From positions 1-5,350 of the forward strand of contig JANLIM010000001.1 of NCBI GenBank assembly GCA_024654145.1: a stretch of 5,350 bases of DNA, written 5' to 3'. The notes beneath the pieces were generated by a model that saw only the letters and a list, made by a program, of their open reading frames with translations, searched no databases and was not told the DNA's origin. This DNA is from Candidatus Zambryskiibacteriota bacterium (GTDB taxonomy: Bacteria; Patescibacteriota; Minisyncoccia; Phycocordibacterales; Zambryskibacteraceae). Position numbers and translations under genes: made by a program. This document shows, piece after piece, positions 1 to 4,612 of the stretch (its first letter is position 1; every line of letters starts with the position of its first letter).

Positions 1-278
1 CCAATTCCCCTACCTTGAAATTCGGGTAAGATTTGAATCCCACCAATATAGATAGATTCTGGAGACCTTACAATTCTCAAGCGCCCAATATCCTTTCCCT
101 CAAGCTGGATAACCTGTATTTTCTCAGGTTCGAACTTCTTCAGACATTCTGTAAGCTCTTTTTCGTAATCAAGGACAGTCCTTACTTTCGAAGAGGTGGG
201 CTTCATAGCTTCAATCTTCACATAGAAAAGAAATTCTGCGTCTTTTTGCTCAGCTGTTCTAAGTGAGTATAATTTCAT
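1..278 (-). CDS. GNAT-family N-acetyltransferase, N-terminal 92 residues (runs off left edge)
   Basis: An open frame begins at ATG (276-278) and stays open to the window edge, so only the N-terminal 92 codons are visible. The visible end carries the GNAT core: strands around residues 55-80 (IQVIQLEGKDIGRLRIV, then SIYIGGIQILPEF) lead into QGRGIG at residues 88-93, the acetyl-CoA pyrophosphate-binding loop (Q/R-x-x-G-x-G/A) of the family. GNAT proteins move an acetyl group from acetyl-CoA to an amine; the substrate cannot be read from this part. An in-frame TAA lies upstream of the ATG (inside 306-318), which fixes the start region; there is no clear Shine-Dalgarno. The gene starts 37 bp after the methyltransferase stop on the same strand, so co-transcription is likely. 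The C-terminal half, including the substrate pocket, is outside the window. Confidence 0.85.
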   Translation of the reverse strand, partial: MKLYSLRTAEQKDAEFLFYVKIEAMKPTSSKVRTVLDYEKELTECLKKFEPEKIQVIQLEGKDIGRLRIVRSPESIYIGGIQILPEFQGRGI

Positions 279-315
279 ATCTTTACTATCTGGGACTATA
301 CCCGAACAGAATTAG

Positions 316-963
316 TTATGGCTTTCTTATAACCAGAAGGCTTTGAGGATTATTGATATCCCTATCATCCGGAAAACCTAAGAATCTCATTTTCAGAGTT
401 TCAAATCCAGCTTCTTCAAAAACTTGTTTCCAATCTTCTAAAGTTCGATAAGCAAAGGGAACGGGCATACTAAGCCTCATGCTGAAGATTCGATTAGCTA
501 TCCAATCTAATACACCCATGATCTTCTGGCGATTTTCCTTATCCCATTTCATAAAGTCTTCGTATCGTTTCTGTCCTGCTTCAGGAGGTAAGGTTTCGGA
601 GTAAGAATCTTCTAAAGCCACAATTACTGCCCCAGTTTTAAGAGCTTTATAAAGTGAGCCAATGTATCGTTTCTGCTGTTCGTATTCCATATGGTGGAAG
701 ACCCAAGTTACTGTTACTACATCAGGCTGTTCTCTTTCCAAAACAGAAAGAAAATTCTCCTCTTGTACTACTTCCATTCTGACTTTGTCGCCTACAATTT
801 TATTCCATTCAGGAGCCTGTTTAATATCTATACCTACAATCTCGGAGTTCTCTCTTCTATTAATAATTTCTTGAATAAGAGTTCCCCTACCACAACCCAA
901 ATCAAAAACCTTGCCTCCTGTAGGTATTTCCGGAACTACGTTGCTATTGAAGTATTTAGGCAC
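316..963 (-). CDS. Class I SAM-dependent methyltransferase (N-terminus uncertain)
   Basis: The reading gives 215 residues from a GTG start. A Rossmann-type methyltransferase fold is seen: motif I DLGCGRG at residues 21-27 binds S-adenosylmethionine, the acidic motif II is GID at 44-46, and the post-I/motif IV stretch DVVTVTWVFHHM spans 81-92. A strand typical of motif V/VI (GAVIVALED, 111-119) follows. It resembles UbiE/Methyltransf_11/25-type small-molecule enzymes; the substrate is unknown. The GTG has only a weak GGGG upstream. The frame stays open and protein-like for another 46 codons upstream (to a TGA at 1102-1104) but contains no ATG, GTG or TTG there. Motif I only 20 residues from the start is short for the family. 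The true N-terminus may therefore be lost or reached by a frameshift from the HAM1 remnant. The GNAT gene follows 37 bp downstream. Confidence 0.85.
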   Translation of the reverse strand: MPKYFNSNVVPEIPTGGKVFDLGCGRGTLIQEIINRRENSEIVGIDIKQAPEWNKIVGDKVRMEVVQEENFLSVLEREQPDVVTVTWVFHHMEYEQQKRYIGSLYKALKTGAVIVALEDSYSETLPPEAGQKRYEDFMKWDKENRQKIMGVLDWIANRIFSMRLSMPVPFAYRTLEDWKQVFEEAGFETLKMRFLGFPDDRDINNPQSLLVIRKP

Positions 964-1101
964 TAAATCCCCGAAGAAATGCCCCAGTTGAACTCTGGTT
1001 AATTCGTCTTTGTGCTTCTCGATAAACTTTTCAACATCAAGACTTGCAAGGTTGTCTAAAAATTCAGAGATAAGCTCTTGAGAAAATCCGAGGTTTGGAT
1101 T
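964..1101 (-). other. In-frame upstream extension of the methyltransferase, without a start codon
   Basis: Reading the methyltransferase frame backwards from its GTG gives 46 sense codons with normal protein character: an amphipathic, charged helical stretch including ELISEFLDNLASLD and VEKFIEKHKDELTR, then LGHFFGDLV leading straight into the annotated start. The other frame used in this stretch (the HAM1 remnant's) closes at a TAG (1056-1058). The extension looks like genuine N-terminal methyltransferase sequence, but it has no ordinary initiation codon (only a CTG at 985-987) and is bounded by TGA at 1102-1104. It is either untranslated remnant sequence, part of a frameshifted product, or the result of a base-call error. 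Confidence 0.55.
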
Positions 1102-1196
1102 TCAGGCAAATCAATATCAAGAGCTTCAACGTCTGGTAAAACCGCCTGAACTTCAGCAAGCTTCCCCTTGTTTCCGGTGATGAAATATAAAGTCAT
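1056..1196 (-). pseudogene. N-terminal remnant of a RdgB/HAM1-type non-canonical purine NTP pyrophosphatase
   Basis: The ATG overlaps the ASCH stop codon as ATGA (1193-1196). The first 34 residues match the start of the RdgB/HAM1 (Ham1p-like, ITPase) family: FITGNKGKLAEVQAVLP at residues 5-21, with the nucleotide-binding T-G-N-K signature and the conserved downstream lysine, then LDIDLPEIQ at 26-34. Intact enzymes are about 180-200 residues and hydrolyse ITP, dITP and XTP. Here family similarity stops after DLPEIQ and the frame ends at TAG after 46 codons, so all later catalytic motifs are missing. Just beyond the break, the sequence continues as the methyltransferase extension in the -1 frame. 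An internal deletion joining two neighbouring genes is the simplest reading; a sequencing or assembly indel, or a frameshifted fusion, are alternatives. The product as written cannot be an active pyrophosphatase. Confidence 0.7.
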
Positions 1197-1519
1197 ATAA
1201 GTTTGAAATCAATCATCTTAATCGAAGTACCTAATGTTACCTTATTCCCATAATAACCCTTGTAGTGGTTAAGCATATCTTCTTGGTCTTTATATCCTTC
1301 GTGTCCAACGAAGTCCGCATCATCCAGCTCACCTAGCTTCTTTTCTCTCATTACAGTTATTTGACCCTTTGCAAACTCCTCTCCTGTTTCCTTATTTATC
1401 ATCAGAAACTCATCTCCTTCAGTAAGGTCTTTATCATCGAATAGTCGCCAAGTTGAGCATTTGGAGCCGTCTAAAATTTGCTGAACTAGATGAGGTTTAA
1501 ACTTGAGAGATTTAATCAT
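1193..1519 (-). CDS. ASCH domain-containing protein
   Basis: A 108-residue protein made of one ASCH domain (fold related to PUA). The signature G-x-K-x-x-T-x-R is present as G18, K20, T23 and R25 within ILDGSKCSTWRL, followed by DLTEGDEF (31-38), a family turn before the second strand. The C-terminal part has the usual GHEGY (72-76), the tyrosine-rich helix NHYKGYYG (84-91) and a final strand IKMIDFKL (100-107). Length and motif order agree with stand-alone ASCH proteins, which are thought to bind RNA or nucleosides; one branch (YqfB) is an N4-acetylcytidine amidohydrolase. The substrate here is not known. It is the first gene of the minus-strand cluster, and its TGA overlaps the HAM1 remnant's ATG by 4 bp, a translational-coupling arrangement. 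There is no strong Shine-Dalgarno, and a TATAAT box lies about 17 bp upstream of the start. Confidence 0.9.
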   Translation of the reverse strand: MIKSLKFKPHLVQQILDGSKCSTWRLFDDKDLTEGDEFLMINKETGEEFAKGQITVMREKKLGELDDADFVGHEGYKDQEDMLNHYKGYYGNKVTLGTSIKMIDFKLI

Positions 1520-1535
1520 TTGGCTAGGCTCTTGT

Positions 1536-1541
1536 ATTATA
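1536..1541 (-). promoter_or_regulatory. Possible -10 box of the ASCH cluster promoter
   Basis: The minus strand reads a perfect TATAAT here. Initiation would fall near 1529, leaving only about 10 nt before the ASCH ATG, consistent with the lack of a Shine-Dalgarno site. No good -35 hexamer is found at 15-18 bp, so the call rests on the -10 alone in an AT-rich spacer. Confidence 0.35.
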
Positions 1542-1575
1542 TTTAATCTTACTTCAAGAAGAAACAGGGGGATAC

Positions 1576-1588
1576 GGGGTCTGACCCC
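1576..1588. repeat. GGGGTC-T-GACCCC palindrome
   Basis: A 13-bp perfect inverted repeat (6-bp arms around one T), preceded by another G-run (GGGGG at 1567-1571). It sits in the non-coding spacer upstream of the ASCH promoter and is followed by an AT-rich ATTAATTAAAT stretch. As RNA it could fold only as a 4-bp GGGG/CCCC stem. It does not look like a terminator. Confidence 0.6.
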
Positions 1589-1622
1589 TAATTAATTAAA
1601 TATTTATTGTGTAATATTCTTG

Positions 1623-1645
1623 TGAGCGAGGACTCCCCTCGCTCA
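1623..1645. repeat. 8-bp stem-loop in the spacer (TGAGCGAG / CTCGCTCA)
   Basis: Perfect inverted repeat TGAGCGAG (1623-1630) and CTCGCTCA (1638-1645) with a 7-nt loop. No run of T follows on either strand, so it is not a convincing intrinsic terminator. It could be a structured RNA element or a protein site, or the remains of a mobile sequence. Confidence 0.55.
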
Positions 1646-1654
1646 TTCATGATT

Positions 1655-1684
1655 TATGTACAGTATATCAGTATATTGTACATA
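1655..1684. promoter_or_regulatory. 30-bp imperfect palindrome with two TGTACA boxes (possible operator)
   Basis: The outer arms TATGTACA (1655-1662) and TGTACATA (1677-1684) are perfect inverted repeats, and 12 of 15 base pairs match across the whole palindrome. Each arm holds the self-palindromic hexamer TGTACA (1657-1662 and 1677-1682), spaced exactly 20 bp apart, about two helical turns. The middle is a tandem CAGTATAT CAGTATAT (1661-1676). This symmetry suits a dimeric or tetrameric DNA-binding protein. It lies between the ASCH cluster and the tRNA-pspC unit, so either could be the target. The regulator is unknown. Confidence 0.45.
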
Positions 1685-1737
1685 GGCTTTTTATACTGGT
1701 GGCGAGATATAACCGAGATTGATAAGGTTATTGGTTA

Positions 1738-1766
1738 TTGAAAATGACCTAATTTTCCTGTAATCT
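1738..1766 (+). promoter_or_regulatory. Probable promoter of the tRNA-Gln / pspC / SemiSWEET unit
   Basis: A TTGAAA hexamer (1738-1743) is followed by TGTAAT (1759-1764, 5 of 6 match to TATAAT, spacing 15) or TAATCT (1761-1766, spacing 17). Transcription would begin near 1771, just before the tRNA 5' end at 1776. A tandem 7-bp repeat GGTTATT (1726-1732 and 1733-1739) overlaps the -35. Confidence 0.45.
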
Positions 1767-1775
1767 GAGCCGTAT

Positions 1776-1846
1776 TGCCAGATCGTCTAATGGTAGGACA
1801 TCGCCCTCTGGAGGCGAGTATCTTGGTTCGAGTCCAAGTCTGGCAG
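1776..1846 (+). tRNA. tRNA-Gln (anticodon CUG)
   Basis: A full 71-nt cloverleaf can be drawn. The acceptor stem TGCCAGA (1776-1782) pairs with TCTGGCA (1839-1845). The D arm is GTCT (1785-1788) with GGAC (1796-1799) around AATGGTA. The anticodon stem TCGCC/GGCGA encloses the loop CTCTGGA with anticodon CTG at 1808-1810. The variable loop is 4 nt, and the T stem CTTGG/CCAAG holds TTCGAGT. The U1-A72 pair and G73 discriminator are known identity features of bacterial tRNA-Gln. The 3' CCA is not encoded (G73 is followed by CAG), so a CCA-adding enzyme is required. It reads CAG codons. PspC begins 23 bp downstream with no terminator between, suggesting one transcript. Confidence 0.95.
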
Positions 1847-1869
1847 CAGTTATAAATTAAGTAAATTTT

Positions 1870-2100
1870 ATGGAAATCAAAAAACTTTATAGAAGCAACA
1901 CCGACAGGATGGTTGCAGGAATCTGCGGGGGTTTGGCGGAATACTTCAGCATCGACTCCGTGCTCCTACGCCTCATCTGGCTTCTAGTAGTCATCTTTAG
2001 CGGCATTGTGCCTGGAGTGCTGGTCTATATCATCGCTATATTCGTCATACCACTCAAGCCAAGCGTAGAGCCTAAGCCTAGTGAAAATAGTGATTCCTGA
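1870..2100 (+). CDS. PspC domain-containing membrane protein
   Basis: The protein has 76 residues. Its N-terminal half is the PspC signature: KLYRSNTDRMVAGICGG (residues 5-21) followed by LAEYFSIDSVLLRLIWLL. One long hydrophobic segment (about 33-62, with a proline-glycine kink at 48-49) anchors it in the membrane, and the tail after 62 is short, proline- and serine-rich. Single-domain PspC proteins of this size are common. In enterobacteria, PspC belongs to the phage-shock envelope-stress response, but no pspA or pspB is seen here, so a stress role is inferred from the family only. There is no clear Shine-Dalgarno before the ATG. It follows the tRNA by 23 bp, and its last 20 bp overlap the next gene. 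Confidence 0.92.
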   Translation: MEIKKLYRSNTDRMVAGICGGLAEYFSIDSVLLRLIWLLVVIFSGIVPGVLVYIIAIFVIPLKPSVEPKPSENSDS

Positions 2101-2359
2101 ATTCCATCATCATTTTATAGACAGACTGGCGTTTTTTAACGGCATAGTCTCCGGTGTCGCTCTTTATCCGCAAGTCTGGGCGGTGCTCTCCAGCGGCTCA
2201 TCGCTCGGGGTCTCCCTGCCTACTTTTATCATCATCCTCCTCAACAGCCTGGTCTGGCTCACTTACTCGATACACAGAGGACTTATCTCGCTCGCCATCG
2301 CATCCATCTTCCATTTTATAGCAAGCACCATCCTTGTAGTGGCGATTATTTATTTCTGA
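2081..2359 (+). CDS. SemiSWEET / PQ-loop repeat transporter
   Basis: A 92-residue membrane protein with three predicted helices (about 15-35, 46-63 and 69-91), the triple-helix bundle of the SemiSWEET family. The PQ motif is at residues 30-31 (VALYPQVW), followed by a G-S-S-x-G-V-S turn (39-45) and the second helix with LNSLVW (54-59), all in family positions. SemiSWEETs work as homodimers and move sugars or other small solutes down their gradient; eukaryotic SWEETs hold two such units. The exact substrate cannot be read. The start is GTG, overlapping the pspC coding end by 20 bp; another GTG at 2090 is possible. No Shine-Dalgarno is visible, so coupling to pspC translation is likely. A strong hairpin terminator follows 17 bp after the stop. 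Confidence 0.9.
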   Translation: MKIVIPEFHHHFIDRLAFFNGIVSGVALYPQVWAVLSSGSSLGVSLPTFIIILLNSLVWLTYSIHRGLISLAIASIFHFIASTILVVAIIYF

Positions 2360-2375
2360 ATCAGATAATAAATGG

Positions 2376-2406
2376 CGGCCGCACTGTAATCCAGTGCGGC
2401 CGTTTT
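2376..2406 (+). terminator. Bidirectional intrinsic terminator between SemiSWEET and PNP
   Basis: Perfect 11-bp stem CGGCCGCACTG / CAGTGCGGCCG (2376-2386 and 2392-2402) with a 5-nt loop TAATC, followed by TTTT then GTGT on the plus strand. On the minus strand it is followed by CCATTTATTATC, a weaker T-rich tail, so it probably serves the convergent PNP gene too. Confidence 0.9.
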
Positions 2407-2411
2407 GTGTG

Positions 2412-3143
2412 CTAGATGCCCAGAGCAATCTGAGCAGTAATGTCTGCCGACCTCACCCGATCCTCAGCAGACATCTGAGTGCTGAAGTCGAAGAGTCGAT
2501 CGCTCACCGCAAGGATCGAAAGGGCTTCAACTCCATTGCGACTTGCTCGCTCGAAGAGTTCGGCACTTTCCATCTCCACACCGAGGACCCCTTGTGCTGC
2601 CCAGCACTGCCACTTGCGCGGCATGTCGTCCAAGAGGTCTGTTTCGTTCGGGTCATAGAACACATCCGTCGAATGGATGCGTCCCTCATGAGGGCGTATC
2701 CCATGATTGCTTGCTGCTCGTGCCGCAGCAATCAAGAGCGACACCGACGAACTGGGAACATGCCTCCAACTAAATCCAGGCATAGTCAGGTGCTCGTCAC
2801 GACAAGCCTTCTCAACCAGGATAATGTCTCCCAGCTTGAGACTCTTGTCGTAAGCACCGCAGGTGCCGACCCGGATGATGCGCTTCACTCCGTACGAGTG
2901 AATGAGCTCATGAACATAAATGCCAAGTGACGGCATCCCCATCCCGCTCCCTTGTACAGAAATCCGGCGCCCACGGAAGTCTGTACCCGTGTAACCCAGC
3001 ATATTCCGACGTTTGTTGTAGAGCACAGGATCACCATCGTGATTCAAGAACTTCTTAGCGATGTACTCGGCACGGAGCGGATCTCCGGGCAGAAGTACGG
3101 TTTCAGCAATCTGACCCGGTTCAGCTTCAATATGGATACTCAT
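2412..3143 (-). CDS. deoD: Purine nucleoside phosphorylase, DeoD type
   Basis: The 243-residue length fits bacterial hexameric PNP (about 235-240). It cleaves purine (deoxy)ribonucleosides with phosphate to free base and (deoxy)ribose-1-phosphate, for salvage. Landmarks match the family: His4 near the N-terminus; LPGDPLRAEYIA (18-29) with phosphate-binding Gly20 and Arg24; RRNMLGYTGT (45-54); GSGMGMPS (65-72); IRVGTCGA (90-97) with Arg91 and Thr94, where E. coli DeoD has serine; VEMESAELF (189-197) with the ribose-binding E-M-E; and VSDRLF (213-218) with the catalytic Ser-Asp pair. All key positions are kept, so it should be active. The ATG has a purine-rich AGAAGGGAAG upstream. It is transcribed toward the SemiSWEET terminator, and its GC content appears higher than the left-hand cluster. 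Assignment to DeoD rather than uridine phosphorylase rests on MEIESA-like and RVGTCG motifs. Confidence 0.95.
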   Translation of the reverse strand: MSIHIEAEPGQIAETVLLPGDPLRAEYIAKKFLNHDGDPVLYNKRRNMLGYTGTDFRGRRISVQGSGMGMPSLGIYVHELIHSYGVKRIIRVGTCGAYDKSLKLGDIILVEKACRDEHLTMPGFSWRHVPSSSVSLLIAAARAASNHGIRPHEGRIHSTDVFYDPNETDLLDDMPRKWQCWAAQGVLGVEMESAELFERASRNGVEALSILAVSDRLFDFSTQMSAEDRVRSADITAQIALGI

Positions 3144-3182
3144 TTTCTTCCCTTCTGGTTCTTTGTGGTGCTTTCTCTCGCT

Positions 3183-3211
3183 AGTTAATAGTATTGCTCA
3201 GCTTGAGTCAA
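3183..3211 (-). promoter_or_regulatory. Possible PNP promoter
   Basis: The minus strand reads TTGACT (3211-3206), with TATTAA (3190-3185) 15 bp downstream or TTAACT at 17 bp. The -35 is good and the -10 weak. It lies back to back with the helicase promoter: the two -35 boxes are separated by 15 bp. Confidence 0.4.
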
Positions 3212-3226
3212 TATCTATAGTAAGAG

Positions 3227-3255
3227 TTGACAAAATAGTCGGAATGGTATATTAT
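3227..3255 (+). promoter_or_regulatory. Promoter of the DEAD-box helicase
   Basis: Consensus TTGACA (3227-3232), a 17-bp spacer and TATTAT (3250-3255, 5 of 6). Initiation is expected near 3262. This is the best sigma-70-type promoter in the window and predicts a leader of about 113 nt before the helicase ATG. Confidence 0.8.
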
Positions 3256-3261
3256 AAGGAG

Positions 3262-3374
3262 GTAAATCAGTACTCCGGGTTCCTTTAGAGACACCTCTAT
3301 TTGAAGACATTTCAGTCTGTAACCTCAAGTGCTTTCGGTCCCCTTACTATATCGACCGGGTTTTACAGACTTAA
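3262..3374 (+). promoter_or_regulatory. Structured 5' leader of the helicase mRNA
   Basis: About 113 nt lie between the predicted transcription start and the ATG, with no Shine-Dalgarno next to the ATG. A 9-bp perfect pairing joins AGTCTGTAA (3314-3322) to TTACAGACT (3363-3371), ending 3 nt before the start codon. Inside it, CGGTC (3336-3340) pairs with GACCG (3354-3358). A small hairpin TAGAG-ACAC-CTCTA lies at 3286-3299. AGAC at 3305-3308 could compete for the same AGTCT strand. The pattern suggests control of helicase translation by leader folding. This is inferred from base pairing by eye only. Confidence 0.45.
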
Positions 3375-3378
3375 ATGA
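3301..3378 (+). CDS. Possible 25-residue leader ORF coupled to the helicase
   Basis: A TTG-started frame of 25 codons ends in TGA at 3376-3378, overlapping the helicase ATG as ATGA. It runs through both arms of the 9-bp leader stem, so its translation would open that stem and deliver ribosomes to a start codon that has no Shine-Dalgarno of its own. Its own ribosome site is poor (only AGAG about 10 nt upstream). The peptide (starting MKTFQSVTSS) has no recognisable feature. Chance overlap cannot be excluded. Confidence 0.25.
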   Translation: MKTFQSVTSSAFGPLTISTGFYRLK

Positions 3379-4586
3379 CATACAACACCAGAGGCCACAA
3401 ACCTCGAGGCGCTTCTTCTTTCAAAAGAGGACGTTCCGCTCCAAGACAATCCAATACTAGAAGCCGATACGCCAACCCTGGCGTCCACATCGACGTCTCA
3501 CGCTTTGTAAACAAGGCGGTTATTACCGAGGAAGTTGAAAACTTCATCCCTGAGCACACCTTCGCTGACTTCGGATTCCAGGATCTTATTACAAAAAATA
3601 TCGTATCTAAAGGCTACGCCACCCTCACACCTATCCAGGACCGCTCTATCCCTCACGTTATGCGTGGAGAGGATATTGTTGGTATCGCCAATACTGGCAC
3701 CGGCAAGACTGCGGCATTCCTTATCCCACTTATCAATAAAATTGTTCTCGACCCTCGTGAGAAAGTGCTCGTAGTAGTACCCACTAGAGAGCTTGCTACC
3801 CAGATCGACGATGAGCTTAAAACCTTTGCAAAAGGATCCGGCCTCTTTTCTGTTATTTGTGTCGGAGGCACCAGTATGGGCGCACAGATCCGTGACCTCA
3901 GACATCGTCATCACTTTGTTATCGGCACACCAGGCAGGCTCAAAGACCTGATTGAACAAAGAGTACTCGACCTCTCGGGCTTTAACACTGTCGTCCTCGA
4001 TGAAGCAGATCGCATGCTCGACATGGGCTTCATTGCTGACATGCGATTTATGATGGCCAAGATGCCGAAGAATCGCCATACACTTTTCTTCTCCGCCACG
4101 CTTTCTCCCGAAATTGAAAAGTTGATTCACGAATTTCTACGCACCCCTGTCCGCATCTCTGTCAAAACACAAGATACTTCCAAGAACGTACACCAAGATG
4201 TCATCCGGATCCCGTCCGGTAAGACCAAGATTGATGTCCTTAATGACCTTCTTATACAACAGGAGTTTACAAAGGTCCTCGTCTTCGGCCGCACAAAGCA
4301 CGGTGTTGAAAAACTAGCTCGTGAGTTAAATAAGCGTGGTATCAAATCTGAGTCCATCCACGGTAATAAAAGCCAGCCACAAAGACAGCGCGCTCTCGAC
4401 CTCTTCAAACGTGACCATGCCCAGGTACTCACAGCTACTGATGTCGCCGCTAGAGGGCTCGACATCACCGGTGTCACCCACGTGATCAACTTCGACCTAC
4501 CTGCCACTTATGATGACTACGTACACCGCATCGGTCGCACTGGCCGTGGAGACAGTAAGGGTAAGGCACTCACTTTCATCGAATAA
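3375..4586 (+). CDS. DEAD-box ATP-dependent RNA helicase
   Basis: The 403 residues hold both RecA-like domains with all family motifs: Q motif around residues 66-88 (GYATLTPIQ, Gln88), Walker A ANTGTGKT 105-112, PTREL 136-140, GG 164-165, TPGR 185-188, DEAD 209-212, SAT 240-242, then VLVFGRT (301-307), HGNKSQ (329-334), ARGLD (359-363) and HRIGRTGR (384-391). It unwinds short RNA duplexes or remodels ribonucleoproteins using ATP, as in ribosome assembly and mRNA decay (RhlE/CsdA/DeaD group). The first 35 residues are basic and rich in Arg, Ser and Gly, a disordered RNA-binding tail. The protein stops 12 residues after motif VI, without the C-terminal extension of DeaD or RhlB. The linker IDVSRFVNKAVITEEVENFIPEH (39-61) is a feature I associate with CPR homologues. 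The ATG is the only suitable one before the Q motif. Confidence 0.97.
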   Translation: MTYNTRGHKPRGASSFKRGRSAPRQSNTRSRYANPGVHIDVSRFVNKAVITEEVENFIPEHTFADFGFQDLITKNIVSKGYATLTPIQDRSIPHVMRGEDIVGIANTGTGKTAAFLIPLINKIVLDPREKVLVVVPTRELATQIDDELKTFAKGSGLFSVICVGGTSMGAQIRDLRHRHHFVIGTPGRLKDLIEQRVLDLSGFNTVVLDEADRMLDMGFIADMRFMMAKMPKNRHTLFFSATLSPEIEKLIHEFLRTPVRISVKTQDTSKNVHQDVIRIPSGKTKIDVLNDLLIQQEFTKVLVFGRTKHGVEKLARELNKRGIKSESIHGNKSQPQRQRALDLFKRDHAQVLTATDVAARGLDITGVTHVINFDLPATYDDYVHRIGRTGRGDSKGKALTFIE

Positions 4587-4612
4587 TAAAGGGTCAAATG
4601 GTATAAAAGTTT

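Noticed and set aside
33..266. 77-codon plus-strand open frame at the left edge
   Set aside because: It lies opposite the GNAT gene, which shows the Q-G-R-G-I-G acetyl-CoA loop on the minus strand.
1102..1113. Readthrough of two TGA codons (UGA-Gly code) to extend the methyltransferase frame upstream
   Set aside because: ASCH, PspC and SemiSWEET all end naturally at TGA, so TGA is a stop here; the HAM1-like sequence upstream is also in a different frame.
1623..1645. Stem-loop as an intrinsic terminator
   Set aside because: No T-tract follows on either strand, and no gene ends nearby.
1661..1676. Tandem CAGTATAT as a CRISPR or long repeat array
   Set aside because: Only two 8-bp copies without spacers; no array structure anywhere in the window.
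2394..2930. 178-codon plus-strand open frame opposite the PNP gene
   Set aside because: It is antisense to a PNP with all family motifs, begins inside the terminator stem and resembles no protein; a shadow of GC-rich coding DNA.
3257..3262. AGGAGG as a Shine-Dalgarno for the helicase or a leader peptide
   Set aside because: It lies between the -10 box and the expected start of transcription, so it is probably not in the mRNA, and no start codon follows within 15 nt.
3498..4130. 210-codon minus-strand open frame inside the helicase gene
   Set aside because: It lies wholly opposite the helicase, whose motifs are complete; no promoter, ribosome site or recognisable domain.
4127..4507. 126-codon minus-strand open frame inside the helicase gene
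   Set aside because: Another antisense shadow of the conserved helicase C-terminal domain.
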